Shown in pieces: positions 51,387 to 64,000 of a stretch of 64,000 nucleotides of DNA. This stretch comes from Neodiprion pinetum (Eukaryota; Arthropoda; Insecta; Hymenoptera; Diprionidae), in NCBI RefSeq assembly GCF_021155775.2, contig NC_060234.1:41227026-41291025 (forward strand), given 5' to 3'. Made by a program: the position numbers and the translations under genes. Every line of letters starts with the position of its first letter. The first letter of the stretch is position 1. Under the pieces are notes generated by a model. The model saw nothing but the letters and a program-made list of their open reading frames with translations. It made no database searches and was not told the origin of the DNA.

Positions 51387-54184
51387 GATCGGATTCATCT
51401 TTGCATTGTCACTGACAGCTCTCAAACATAGTCAGCTGATCACTTCTGCAGATCTGATGTAGGTCTCAAGCTGTAGTAATGTTCCAAATGAGCCAGAAGT
51501 ACCTGTGTTACCGTTAAAGTTAGATTAATCGTTCAACATTTTATTTGTATGGCAGAGTTCGTAAATTGAATTCGACTGCATGTGTTTTATACCTCACCTC
51601 ATAATCTTTATTCCTGCATTGGTTCATTCGTGCCAGTCAAATATTCATTTAATCCAGTGTGCAACTCTTAATATATTATATACTTTCTTAGCTTAACCTG
51701 GAGAGGGTGTTAGCATTCCTCTAACAAAGTTTTCAACAACTTTATGTAACATCAGCTGCTTATTAGTGCTGTGTAGCGATGCAAAAATTTCATACATACA
51801 AAACAGCATACAGTATTTTTTAAGCAAATGTAACTTTTTTTATGTATACACACACAGCATCTACACCTCCACTATGACTGATTCCACTGATATTCCTTCA
51901 TTCCTTGCTTTCGTAATTTGTATTCTTTGCAGACTTATGATGTGGTGACTAATGGTAAAGAGTGCAACATCGTCATAAACATGTATAAAATAAGTATAGA
52001 TGTGGATATAAGTTTTTAAATATGTATTCTACTCAGGCACTAATGTTAATTAGACTATAGGCATGTAAATACAATGCGTTAAAGCTTACCAGAAAATAAA
52101 TATAATTTTTCTATGAAAAAAACTTAACAGGTCATTTCCTGAGACTTAGCACCCGCGAGTATGACGTTGCCAAACTATATAATTATTATTAGAATGATTT
52201 ATACCACCTCAGCAGTTGAAATTAATAATGTACTTATAAATTCGGCCCTGTTCACAGTTACTTTTTATCATTATCGTATGTTGAAGATCGTTCCTTAGCT
52301 GCAAGCACAAAAAAAAGTTTCATAACAGACAAGTTTTTCCTTGTTCCATCATTATTTTTTCTTGCTTATTTCATTCTTGTTTTTGAAGTACCGCGTTCTG
52401 CCATCGATAGAAACTCCATGAAAAATGTTAATTGAAGTTTGGTACTTGATCAGCATTCACTTTAGTTGTCAAAAACATTACATAGATCTGAGTTTGAGGT
52501 CAAATTAATTCTTCTGAATTCACTCCGGAATGAGACAGGGCGTAATTGCAGGGTTAGCGTTCATTACACGCGAGTCGCAATAGATAGTCCGTTTCTACGT
52601 TACCATATGAAATACTTCTCTTTGTGACTATTGCAATTGAAGTGCACATGTATTTCATCGAGTACTTGTACGATAACAGTCAAGTTGGGGAAAAAAGTGA
52701 TTAATACACCCGACTGTTAAATTGGTATGAGATGAAGATTGTATATTATCCGGAATAGAGGAACGGACGTCCTACGGATTATCTAGGACAGAATATAACG
52801 ATACCCAAGGGCTAGCTGCAGAAATGAGGTCATACCGAGTTATCTAGCATATCCGGTATTTCGATATACCGGTTTGAAATGTATGGCAGTAGCGTAACAG
52901 TCAGTTAATGGAAAAATACTGCGCATTTGTATACCCGCTCCATTTTTCTTTATTGCAACTACGTCGTCCCAGAAAACAATTTCGCTAACCTTCCCTTGAT
53001 CAACGCTGACTTCAAGGTCATAAGACGGTTCAAATTCAAACTTAAATCGGACGCATAACATTTATTCGTGAACCATTTATGATACATATACAAAATGTAG
53101 AGTTTCTTGGCATACAAGCGTACGTTCCACATTTACACGAGTTTTCAACGATTTAAAGAATCCCTGATTAATCCACCGCAGTGTAATGATTTACTTCTTT
53201 CTTTAGCTTTAACAATAAGTAAAAGCCACCTGGCCGTAATTGAGTTGAGAATATTGTGATTATCAAAATTTTTGGAAATTCGATGCAATACTTCCACCAT
53301 CAATACATGCAGAAAATTTTCCTTATACACAAATCAGCTGCTCCGCGTAATGTCAAACTACGCAGAACCTCGACTTGCTGGATACCTTGGGTCGGTCCTA
53401 GTAGCTTCGCACGGTGTCATTACGTTCAAATTTTCATTAATTAGACATCCGTTACCGTGAATGTGTCCAGAAATTACAATTTCCCGATATTGTCACCCAG
53501 GTCGACGTTCCTCGGCACTGCTACCGGGTCGACATTCGTCTGCAAAAAGCAGGTCTAGCTCGTCGTAGACTTAGTCGCGACCTCCCGAATTTCAATCGCT
53601 TATATCACGGAGACAAGTGCAGATACGAGGTTCGGCTTTTGCATGGAACTAGAGCAAAGCTTCGAGCTCACACTGGTACATTGGAAAAGATTCGATCGCA
53701 TCCCCCCAGGTCAGCACCAGGGCGACCGTTGCTCAGGGTGTGGTCGATGTCAAGACGCACGCTTCGCGGAGAGTGATTTTTACAAGGGATCCTTTACCGC
53801 GACGGTTCAAAAATTTTGCGTAGTCGATAGAGCATACTTCGTAGTACCTGGTAGCAACAGGAGGTCTTCAGGAGTTCGATGGCGACAGTGAAACACCCGA
53901 GGAAATACCGTTCGGTCAGTGTCGCACGCGCGAACGTCGCGAAGCGCACCGCCTAAAACGCGCTCACGGTCTCTCTCCATGGTCCGCGCTATCCTATACT
54001 AGCAAACTGTTGCTCAGATTTTTTACGAGTATTATCCATCTCAACTACCAGTGTGATCATACGCGCAAACGCATTAAACAGTATAAACTCTACTTGTGTC
54101 TCTGACGGTCTTTCAGCTGTAATTTTCCATTGTCAGTAAAGTGGTGTTTTGATCATTTCATCGCGACTACTAGATCGATCAGCT
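51387..54184. other. Spacer between BESS-like gene and H1
   Basis: The first 700-800 bases are AT-rich with an AATAAA near 52094 and are a plausible 3' UTR. From about 53450 the DNA becomes GC-richer towards the H1 promoter. The short frames at 53640-53890 match nothing I know. Confidence 0.4.
54082..54087 (+). promoter_or_regulatory. TATA box of histone H1
   Basis: TATAAA lies 98 bases upstream of the H1 ATG, a suitable distance for initiation near 54112 and a leader of about 70 bases. Confidence 0.55.
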
Positions 54185-54877
54185 ATGGGAGACAAATCAG
54201 CATCGTCGCCGGCAGTCGCAGCTAACCCTGCAGCTAACAGCCCAGCCGTTCAAGCCGTTCCTGCCAAAAGAGCAGCGGCTTCACCCAAGTCAAAGAAGCC
54301 CCGTGCAAAACCGGCGCACCCACGTACTTCCGAGATGGTGAACGCGGCTATCGCTAGCTTGAAGGAGCGCGGCGGATCGTCTCTCCAGGCAATCAAGAAG
54401 TACGTTGCTGTCACGTACAAAATCGACGCGGAGAAACAGGCTCCTTTCATCAAGAAGTACTTGAAGACTGCTGTTACTACGGGAGTATTGTTGCAGACTA
54501 AGGGTAAGGGAGCCTCGGGCTCTTTCAAGATCGCGAACGCGAAGACCGACGCTCCGAAAGCAAAGCCGAAGGTACAGCGCGCCGCTGCAAAGCCAGCTGC
54601 ACCAAAAAAGGCAGCTGTTGCCAAAAGCCCAAAGAAGTTGACCGCCGCCAAAAAATTGGTAGCCGCAAAGAAGCCTGCAGCCGCTACGGAGAAACGCAAG
54701 GTTGTCAAGAGCCCGGCCGCAAAACCACCGAAAGTAAAGACTCCGTCGAAAGCAAAGAAAGCAGTCAAGGCACCTACCCGCAAACCGAAGGCTCCGAAGC
54801 CGAAGAAGGCTGCTCCAGCTCCAAAGGCGGCCAAACCGGCAGCCAAGAAGGCGGCTGCAGCACCGAAGAAGAAGTGA
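54185..54877 (+). CDS. H1: Linker histone H1
   Basis: 230 residues from ATG 54185. An upstream in-frame non-ATG extension exists but is not needed. Residues about 45-118 form the winged-helix globular domain ([26 protein letters not shown], then [10 protein letters not shown] and GSFKI). They are preceded by an Ala/Pro/Ser tail and followed by a Lys/Ala/Pro-rich C-terminal tail of about 110 residues. It binds linker DNA and compacts nucleosome arrays. It is intronless and followed by a histone stem-loop at 54930, so it is a replication-dependent gene. It shares the unit with the four core histones. Confidence 0.97.
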   Translation: MGDKSASSPAVAANPAANSPAVQAVPAKRAAASPKSKKPRAKPAHPRTSEMVNAAIASLKERGGSSLQAIKKYVAVTYKIDAEKQAPFIKKYLKTAVTTGVLLQTKGKGASGSFKIANAKTDAPKAKPKVQRAAAKPAAPKKAAVAKSPKKLTAAKKLVAAKKPAAATEKRKVVKSPAAKPPKVKTPSKAKKAVKAPTRKPKAPKPKKAAPAPKAAKPAAKKAAAAPKKK

Positions 54878-54929
54878 ACAGCTACATTTCGTCACCAACA
54901 CCAGCAATCGTCAGAAAAATAATTTAAAC

Positions 54930-54945
54930 GGCCCTTCTCAGGGCC
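54930..54945 (+). terminator. Histone 3' stem-loop of H1
   Basis: GGCCCTTCTCAGGGCC, a 6-bp stem with a 4-base loop, lies 53 bases after the stop. The loop reads TTCT-C/A where the four core genes have TTTT-C/A, a single T-to-C change. It is bound by SLBP for replication-coupled 3' processing. Confidence 0.95.
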
Positions 54946-56604
54946 ATCAATTTATATCTATGCAAATGAAATGACATCGTCGATGCCCTGAACCATATTC
55001 CAATAATCCCATATAGGTATATCCCATGGAAAAAGCGTCCATAAATTGTAATTTCCTTCGCAGCAGAGGTATTTGTACGACCATAGTGGACGCATAGAGC
55101 GTCGACTTGAGTAAGAATTTGCATTAGGTTTTGCTGTTAGGTAATAGTATCTTGCACAGTTGCAGCTGTTTTCCGGGATATTATAATTATTTATTGTTTA
55201 GGTCTGAACCATTGTTGGAATTGTAGCGGAATCGTGTTCCGTATATCTGCCGGCGAATGGGAGTCTTAAGTGAGGTGGGCTTCAGTTGCTTGGCAACATT
55301 TCAGTGTTCAGACCCTTGCTATTATTATACATGAGCCGAGTGCACAATGCACAATCCCGGAGTTCCTGAAAGACCCCGTAGGAAAAATATCAGCTGCTTG
55401 GTTATCGTTATTCAATTCTGACAGCTGCTGTAGCAAAGGTCAAAGGGGTATGTATGGTATGTATTTGTGTAAAATCCCGTTCAATGACGTCGGACATTGT
55501 TTTTCGGTATTTTGAAAAAATGAAGATCGATTTTCTCTCAACTGAACATTATTGGTATAACATTTTTTTTTTTCATTCTCCCCTAAAAAACGAGAAATTG
55601 CGCGAATGTCACGGCTTTGTTAGAAGAGGTTAAAAGGCAGTATCGAAATTATCTTGACGAAATACAGTTTAATCTGACAATTATTTCGTTCATCTATAAG
55701 ATGATGTTTAAGCCAGGGTATCCAGCGATATGAAAATTCAAAATTCCCGTATATTTGCTGTTATTTTCTTCAACCGTATAGCGTTTGTGCATTATGATGC
55801 GATCAACATTGAACACCGTGATATTCAACGGTGTAGAACCGATGAATTCGGGTGGAGTCAAAAATGTAGGAAAATCAGAAAATAAAAAGGTCACACATCG
55901 AATTTACAAACACATGAAAGTGTATTTCGTAGGATTTCAAAATATATAAAGCTGAAGTACAAAAAAGTCAAAACGAAAGGTAAAGTATTCTATGTATATC
56001 TGGCTGTCTGATGATTGCTCCGATTTTCCGTGAGAAAAAATGCAAGGTTTGGTATTTGGGGTTTTGCGTGTTGCAGCACGTTGACTCAATGATATAATAC
56101 ATATATTATAGGGGGTGCCCTGGTCGATTTCGACGTTGCCATATGTATCTCCATCTATCAAAGTCCATGTACCTTAAAAGGATTCAACAGCCACATTCCA
56201 TATGTATACACAATTCCGAATAAAACGTTTCAAATGTTGATTTGATGCAGAAATACAGAAGTGGCACAGATTCTACAATATTGCAATAGTAAATTCGTAG
56301 AATTCATGCTGCCTCTTAATTGCGGCATAAAGTGAAAATGTATCGAAGTGATTTTGATCAAAATACGTATAGAATGGAGCATATTAAGCTCTTTCATCGT
56401 CTACAAACAGGACTCTCATATTCGACGATACGTGCACATGCCACGTTGAAATCGACCAGGGGCAGACCATATGGTGAAGGTGGTTATGGGACGATATTGT
56501 GGTATCGAAGTTACCTGTGATAGAAAATTGGGTTGATACATGGGGAATGATAATGTGCAATAACTCGTGACAGTATGAAACGATATTTGGCGAGAAATAT
56601 TTGT
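54946..56604. other. Spacer between H1 and H3
   Basis: No gene is recognised in these 1.66 kb. It contains an X-box-like 13-mer at 55285. Confidence 0.5.
55285..55297. promoter_or_regulatory. X-box-like motif 1 (GTTGCTTGGCAAC)
   Basis: An imperfect inverted repeat matching RFX X-box half-sites GTTGC and GCAAC with a short spacer. Related 13-mers lie at 57848 and 58823. Function is inferred only. Confidence 0.4.
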
Positions 56605-56620
56605 GGCCCTGAAAAGGGCC
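56605..56620 (-). terminator. Histone 3' stem-loop of H3
   Basis: On the minus strand it reads GGCCCTTTTCAGGGCC, 29 bases after the H3 stop, the canonical metazoan form. Confidence 0.97.
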
Positions 56621-56649
56621 GGTTGTAATGATTTGTCAAATGAAGAAAA

Positions 56650-57638
<989 letters not shown>

Positions 57639-57675
57639 TCACATCGCTGCCTGTTCCCAACCAACAAACAAAATC

Positions 57676-57691
57676 GGCCCTTTTCAGGGCC
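57676..57691 (+). terminator. Histone 3' stem-loop of H4
   Basis: GGCCCTTTTCAGGGCC, canonical form. Confidence 0.97.
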
Positions 57692-57847
57692 ACGACAATG
57701 ATCGATGAGAACGATGAACACATACAAGCTACTCGATATCCCTACTGCCTTCGGTCCTACAGCATATTTTTATGAAGCAGTCTCAAGAATGCCCGAACTT
57801 CTGAACATGCGTCCGTCAGTATTACAATATTAGTCGGCGCATGTGTT

Positions 57848-57860
57848 GTTACTTGGCAAC
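57848..57860. promoter_or_regulatory. X-box-like motif 2 (GTTACTTGGCAAC)
   Basis: It differs by one base from the motif at 55285 and by one from that at 58823. Same half-site logic as an RFX X-box. Confidence 0.4.
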
Positions 57861-58822
57861 AGTCGTACAATGTTCCTATTGAGGGCCATTCTGTACGATT
57901 AACTCGATTCACACCAAACATTTATAGTCACTTACGATGGTCCTCTTGATAAATATTTGCTGAAAATTGCAGCCAAGCTGCCGTTCATCCCCTTCGGTCG
58001 TTATCATTCGATTCCAATTACCAACATAATGTATCGGTCGCTACTGTCCGATGTGAGAAATTATACTTTAGCTTTTGCGGCAGCTGTACAGTAGTAATGG
58101 TATCTCGATTGATCCTGCATCGTCCTGCGCATGCGTGAACGACAGGGATTCCATGATGTTTTTAGGACCAAGTATACATATTTTACCTGTGACTTACAGC
58201 TGCGTTTACACTATATCGTATCAACTGCTTTGGAGTTGCGTCAGCCTGCGGTTTTAAGTTCAATAAACACTTCTATTTAGAAATGAGTAGTAATATCTGA
58301 TTTGTCGCATGCTACCGAACACCGATGGTCGTTGATAACTTCGCATCACAAATTGGGAGGGAAATATGTCGTTTTTTTCAGATGTTAAATTTACTGTGCG
58401 AAAATGTGCTATCGATTACGTCAGACTTTACAAAACGCTGGCATCGCCGACTTTCTTTCAGACTGGAGGCGTGTTCGATAAGAAGATCCTAATACCCACA
58501 GCGATTCTTATTAGGAATGAAATCAATAATTATGCAACCATGTGCTTGAAACTGAATGCAGTGGCTCAGCGTGGGAACTTTATGCTATACATATTTGGGG
58601 CAGCCTCACACCTTTATTAACGCAGCGTAATATGTGGCTCATACGCGGGTGAAAAGTAGTTCTATTTTGGCGTACTGTGGTTGGCTGTGTAGCTTGTCAT
58701 GGCAGACGATGACTGTCCGAATGAACAAGCCTCTCTCGCTTCCTACTGACAATGAGGCCTGCCTTACCCATATTTGAGGCTAACGCGTGATGCGGCTACT
58801 TCGATTGTATTGACGAGAAGCA

Positions 58823-58835
58823 GTTACTAGGCAAC
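58823..58835. promoter_or_regulatory. X-box-like motif 3 (GTTACTAGGCAAC)
   Basis: The third member of the set, about 650 bp downstream (in H2A transcription direction, beyond the H2A stem-loop). Confidence 0.4.
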
Positions 58836-59485
58836 GCAAAGGGGAAGTTAGTTCAGTGTTGAGGAAAGAGTGTATAGTCTGAATTTTATAGATGCTGTGT
58901 GGTTTGTGAACGTTGAACGCTCCGCGGAGTCAAATTATGTCGTACATAATTTATTTTATGGTACCGGAATAGTAAATAGCCAGACAGCTCCAAGTCATCA
59001 AGCGCTTGTTTCGTTTTTGCTTGAAGCTAAACGTTTTTTTCAGATATTAATTCTCAATATTAGAAGCAGTGATAAAAAAACAAATCAGATTTAGTTTTAT
59101 AGATACATCAATTCCAAACCCTCATTGATTAACCCAGATATTTAATGAAAAATTAAATTATAAAATTGTTCTTTTATTAACTCTAACATTTATACATATT
59201 GGAAATCACATCCCCTTTCATCTTTTTGAGACCCATTATTGTTAAACTATTGAATTTTTTGATTTTGTTTCAAGATGACCGATAGGGTAATCCCGTTCCA
59301 AATTACATTTCATTCAAAGTATTCAATAGTGAAGGAACAAAAGGAATACAACCTCCGCAGTTTTAAAAGAAAATTTATGCAGCAAGAATTTTTCGACCAA
59401 TGGCGAATTTAGTTAATTATTAATAAGAGTAATCGATTATTGTCGGTATTGATGACATTCGGGCTCTGTGCGAGAGTAATTTGGT

Positions 59486-59501
59486 GGCCCTGAAAAGGGC
59501 C
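59486..59501 (-). terminator. Histone 3' stem-loop of H2A
   Basis: GGCCCTTTTCAGGGCC on the minus strand, 30 bases after the H2A stop. Confidence 0.97.
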
Positions 59502-59531
59502 GATTATGGTTTTCCTTATGCAACAGATGAT

Positions 59532-60188
<657 letters not shown>

Positions 60189-60560
60189 ATGCCTCCGAAG
60201 ACTAGCGGAAAAGCAGCCAAGAAGGCCGGTAAGGCCCAGAAGAATATTACGAAGGGAGATAAGAAGAAGAAGCGCAGGAGGAAGGAGAGTTACGCAATCT
60301 ACATCTACAAAGTCTTGAAGCAGGTTCACCCAGACACTGGTATTTCCAGCAAGGCAATGAGCATCATGAACAGCTTCGTCAACGACATTTTTGAACGCAT
60401 TGCTGCTGAATCTTCACGTCTTGCTCATTACAACAAACGATCTACCATCACGTCTCGGGAGATCCAAACTGCGGTGAGGCTTCTTCTGCCTGGTGAACTT
60501 GCCAAGCACGCTGTTTCTGAAGGAACCAAGGCTGTTACCAAATACACCAGCTCTAAGTGA
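60189..60560 (+). CDS. H2B: Histone H2B
   Basis: 123 residues, intronless. It has a Lys-rich N-tail ([15 protein letters not shown]), the fold segment [25 protein letters not shown] and the C-terminus AVTKYTSSK, where the family is mono-ubiquitylated. A stem-loop lies 21 bases after the stop. Confidence 0.98.
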   Translation: MPPKTSGKAAKKAGKAQKNITKGDKKKKRRRKESYAIYIYKVLKQVHPDTGISSKAMSIMNSFVNDIFERIAAESSRLAHYNKRSTITSREIQTAVRLLLPGELAKHAVSEGTKAVTKYTSSK

Positions 60561-60581
60561 GCGGCTTCTTCAACAACCATC

Positions 60582-60597
60582 GGCCCTTTTCAGGGCC
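60582..60597 (+). terminator. Histone 3' stem-loop of H2B
   Basis: GGCCCTTTTCAGGGCC, canonical form. Confidence 0.97.
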
Positions 60598-61192
60598 ACA
60601 AAACATTTCACCATGAAAGAATGATTCTATTGTAATCAAAGCATTATACAATAAGTGAAATATACATATAAATACGGTTCCCTTTTGTCGTACAGATTGC
60701 AGCAAAACAATGCATGTATCTTACTCATTAAACTTGAAAATATAAACCAAGATTACGACAAAGCACCCAAAAACTTGAAGGTAACAACCGTTGTGGGTAT
60801 CGTAGTCCTTTTGTAGTGTGGTTCGAAGTCACACAAAACATATACGGAATGTTAGTATCCAAAATCTAAAAAAAAAATGTTTTAATGGTGAAGATATCGT
60901 GGGTTTGGATGATAATTTGATGCTTTTCAAAGTAATAATACTCCTTGTCCATTAATTTATGAATAATGCTAGGTAGATTTTTGTACTCAAATTTAATGTT
61001 TGAATATAACTTCCAATCGGGTAACATTGACACAGTGATAACGGCATTGCACTGATTTTCCATAACAATTTCTACAATAAACTTCAAGTAATCATTAATT
61101 AAAATATTAACAATAAATAGAAAAACTGAATAAGGTTGTTCAATTACAGGGTCTTACTCTAACGTAATCAAGAATTATTAAATTAGCAACTT
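60598..61192. other. Convergent spacer between H2B and TRAPPC12
   Basis: AT-rich, presumably including the TRAPPC12 3' UTR. The short minus-strand frame at 60866-61087 is not recognised. Confidence 0.45.
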
Positions 61193-62779
61193 CTAAAGCG
61201 ATAGTTTTAAACATTGCACCGCAATGGCATCTCCTTTGTATCGATTTAATTGTCTCAATAAATGTAATTTGGGCTGTGTACTATGAGTCGTGTGTAATTC
61301 ATACAAGGTACAAATATTCAGCAACAACGCTTCCTGTAGTCCTTTAGTTGGGTTTCTGACTAGTGCACTTTCTAATAAATGTACAGCAGCCTGAAGTTGC
61401 CCATTGTAAAGTAAGCATACAGCCATATTATTTACTAGCATAATATTGGACGGTTCTAGGACTGAGGCTTTTTTAAAACAATTGTAGGCTTCTTGAAATG
61501 CGTTTTGAGCTACAGCCATCAGGCCTCTGTCTGTTAATTCCTTGGAGTTTGAGGGATTTTGAAAGCTTTCTCTGCCATCAGCGAACTGCTTCTCTGCTGC
61601 TGATACGTCGCCGAGTAAAAGTAGAACCCTACTAATTGCTGATTTTAGTATTTGCCTCTGCTCTGGATTCCAATCTGTGCCTTCACTCAAGCTCTCCAAA
61701 ATATCAACGGCTAAAATGTAGTTCTTTAGAGTCAAAGCACAGTTGACAACGGAAATTAGTACTCTAGACTCTCTGCCGACCCATAATCTGATTGCGTCAT
61801 CTCTTTCCGTCGGTGTGAATTTGAGGCGTCCTCCATCCTCCCCGAATCCCTTTTTCAAGTTTTTTATAATTTGTTTTACAGTAGATAAAACCTTATGCAG
61901 GTTGTCCAGAGCGACTCTCGGTTTGTTGCAATAGGCAGGTATCTCAGCTAGAAGCAGCCTGAAGGCAAAACAGGCCATGGATCCAGGTCTGGTTCCATAA
62001 AGTTCTGGATAAAATGTGAAAAACATATCAGGCTTATCTAAATTCCCAAAGGGCTTAGACTCGTTTTCAAGAACTTCGACGTGCTTCAATTTTGCCAAAA
62101 GTGCGAGTCTTGTAAACCACAATTGGAGAGAGTGTGGAGTGTGTTTGCTGGGATGATTAATCTTCCCATATCCCTGTCCATAAATTGCTAGCAGTCTGCC
62201 AGTAAGATTAATCGCCGCTCGGTAACATCCTGTCTGAATCAAATTCCTCAGACCACGTTCGTCCTGCGTTACATCAGAAGCTGTGAGAACGTTGCGATGA
62301 ATGTTTTCTTCTTCTCCCAGAAAGTGAATCGCAGCCTCCTTAGTCGTATCGGTCAAATCTCCCTGCAACGTCAGTCCGGGCATCGTCAGATTTTCTCTAT
62401 CAGGAAAATTACTTCCAGGCGTCGACGTTGCTATCGAAGCTAATACTTTTTTGGTTTGATCCGAGGGGATCCAAGCATCTCTATGAATGTCGCTGGCCGT
62501 GACATGGTCGGAGACTTGTTCCGCAGCATCTGACAAACTGTTTTCAAGGAAGCTGTTTGACGGGTCTGTCAAGAAGGAGTCAAATACTGGGCGAGGACTC
62601 GCAGATGCCGAAGGTTGTTCCAGCATGTCTTGTTTTTCCGGTGGGACAATTTCATCGAATATCGTGTGAGTCGTATTGCTGAAGTAACGCCCGAGCCCAG
62701 TATCACCAGATGGTTTTGAGTCGTCAGACAATCCTGCGATATTGTCGCTCAGTTGAAATAGCGAACTTTTATCGGCCAT
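61193..62779 (-). CDS. TRAPPC12: TRAPP complex subunit 12 (TRAPPC12/TTC15), single exon
   Basis: 528 codons without introns. The N-terminal roughly 130 residues are acidic and disordered. The centre has the family block MPGLTLQGDLTDTTKEA and then ENIHRNVLTASDVTQDERGLRNLIQTGCYRAAINLTGRLL. The last 180 residues form TPR-type helical repeats (EAYNCFKKASVLEPSNIMLVNNMAVCLLYNGQLQAAVHLLESAL). The human protein is longer (about 735) because of a longer disordered N-terminus. TRAPPC12 is a subunit of TRAPPIII, which acts in ER-Golgi traffic and autophagy and, in mammals, at kinetochores (established). The ATG at 62779 gives the full conserved region; nothing suggests a break. Confidence 0.9.
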   Translation of the reverse strand: MADKSSLFQLSDNIAGLSDDSKPSGDTGLGRYFSNTTHTIFDEIVPPEKQDMLEQPSASASPRPVFDSFLTDPSNSFLENSLSDAAEQVSDHVTASDIHRDAWIPSDQTKKVLASIATSTPGSNFPDRENLTMPGLTLQGDLTDTTKEAAIHFLGEEENIHRNVLTASDVTQDERGLRNLIQTGCYRAAINLTGRLLAIYGQGYGKINHPSKHTPHSLQLWFTRLALLAKLKHVEVLENESKPFGNLDKPDMFFTFYPELYGTRPGSMACFAFRLLLAEIPAYCNKPRVALDNLHKVLSTVKQIIKNLKKGFGEDGGRLKFTPTERDDAIRLWVGRESRVLISVVNCALTLKNYILAVDILESLSEGTDWNPEQRQILKSAISRVLLLLGDVSAAEKQFADGRESFQNPSNSKELTDRGLMAVAQNAFQEAYNCFKKASVLEPSNIMLVNNMAVCLLYNGQLQAAVHLLESALVRNPTKGLQEALLLNICTLYELHTTHSTQPKLHLLRQLNRYKGDAIAVQCLKLSL

Positions 62780-62969
62780 TGCTTGCCACGCTCAAACACA
62801 ACGTCAATTCTTCAATAATTACTGACTTACAATACCGTGATCACACATTATTTTACTTTTGGTTAGTAGGCTTAAGCTTGAGCACTAGGTTAGTAGTTGA
62901 AAGTTAACCTTCACACGACTAGAATGATCACAATCAGCTGTCATTTGTGACTTTACGAGCATGGCTAAA
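62780..62969. other. TRAPPC12 leader region
   Basis: 190 bases between the TRAPPC12 start and the stop of the small upstream frame on the same strand. No TATA box is clear. Confidence 0.4.
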
Positions 62970-63158
62970 TTACTTCAAGTAGTTTTCTAGAGGGTAGACT
63001 CTGCGACTAATTTTCAAATTGGATGCCGCAGGTTGGCGGCATCGATTTTTCCTCATCATGTTGAAAGTGAATATATAAATATAGATAACTAAGAATAAAA
63101 ATATCACAACTGTCGATACAACGGCCGTTAGGTCAAATCTGAAATTGTAAACGCTCAT
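62970..63158 (-). CDS. Possible single-pass membrane micropeptide, unknown
   Basis: This 62-codon frame starts MSVYNFRFDL. It then has one strong membrane segment (LTAVVSTVVIFLFLVIYIYI) and a basic tail (MMRKNRCRQ...), an arrangement typical of real small membrane proteins. It lies upstream of TRAPPC12 on the same strand and head-to-head with KRR1. An acceptor-like TTTCAG falls at codons 6-7, so the true N-terminus could come from another exon. I recognise no family. Confidence 0.3.
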   Translation of the reverse strand: MSVYNFRFDLTAVVSTVVIFLFLVIYIYIFTFNMMRKNRCRQPAASNLKISRRVYPLENYLK

Positions 63159-63403
63159 TAGTATAAATAAAACTTGACTTATCGATATGTCGATATTGTG
63201 TCGGATGCAAGATGGCGGACTTGCAGTAGAGCGCTGCTATTCGATATTCTGAAGTTCACGAACCTTCGGTCAAATCGTTGACTGCTCACTCACCGTCACT
63301 CACTCTACTCTCTGCTGCCACTGAAATTTCATCAACATAACCTGAAAGCGTGTAGCCTAAACCCACGTGCGAACTGGTTCCGAAGACATTGCGATATAAA
63401 TAA

Positions 63404-64000
<597 letters not shown>

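Larger units (their letters stand above)
57692..59485. other. Spacer between H4 and H2A
   Basis: 1.8 kb without a recognised gene. An 84-codon frame from ATG 58366 to 58620 (MSFFSDVKFTVRK...) matches no family I know and has an acceptor-like TTTTTTTCAG right after its ATG; I do not call it a gene. Two X-box-like 13-mers (57848, 58823) lie on either side of it. Confidence 0.5.

Noticed and set aside
54250..54907. Long minus-strand frames opposite H1
   Set aside because: Shadows of the Lys/Ala/Pro-rich H1 coding sequence.
58366..58620. 84-codon frame in the H4-H2A spacer
   Set aside because: It has an ATG and lies between two X-box-like motifs, but has no recognisable domain and an internal splice-acceptor-like sequence; kept only as a remark.

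Overview
This is a 64-kb stretch of animal nuclear DNA, most likely from an insect. The genes have short GT-AG introns, AT-rich spacers and abundant microsatellites, and the replication-dependent histone genes end in metazoan histone stem-loops. A separate intron-bearing H2A.X ending in SQEY argues against higher flies, where the SQ motif sits on the H2A.Z-type variant. The general look fits Hymenoptera, perhaps a sawfly, but that placement is inference.

Layout. Bases 1-22423 hold no coding exon I can support. They are dense in simple repeats and are probably upstream or first-intron DNA of the next gene; a candidate recursive splice site (6281) and a perfect RFX X-box palindrome (21321) stand out. 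Bases 22424-31176 carry eight exons of a GSE1 (genetic suppressor element 1) orthologue whose reading frame joins across all seven introns; its start codon lies in an exon I could not locate. A three-exon H2A.X gene (33376-34488) and a seven-exon UBXN1 gene (35637-37417) follow on the plus strand, then a convergent three-exon secreted RNase T2 gene on the minus strand (37990-39593).

From about 40.0 to 50.4 kb there is a complex, partly palindromic repeat block. Two inverted arms each contain 60-bp tandem repeats and unique-looking flanks. They surround a nine-copy array of about 342 bp and a hexamer-like TACTCC region, with about 365-380-bp tandem units inside the right arm. No transposase is visible; the architecture resembles a foldback element or a palindromic satellite. 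Just beyond it are the last two exons of a gene with a BESS-like C-terminus (50926-51386), with no upstream exon in sight.

Bases 54185-60597 are one complete replication-dependent histone quintet: H1(+), H3(-), H4(+), H2A(-), H2B(+), each with a 16-nt stem-loop after the stop. H3/H4 and H2A/H2B are divergent pairs sharing short promoters with TATA and CCAAT-type motifs. Three X-box-like 13-mers lie in the long spacers between the histone genes. The window ends with a single-exon TRAPPC12 (61193-62779, minus), a possible one-pass membrane micropeptide (62970-63158, minus), and the 5' part of KRR1 (63422 to the edge, plus).

The genes serve mostly general cell functions: chromatin (GSE1, H2A.X, five histones), protein quality control (UBXN1), RNA turnover (RNase T2), membrane traffic (TRAPPC12) and ribosome assembly (KRR1). 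They do not form a pathway. The unusual content is the repeat block at 40-50 kb and the X-box-like motifs.
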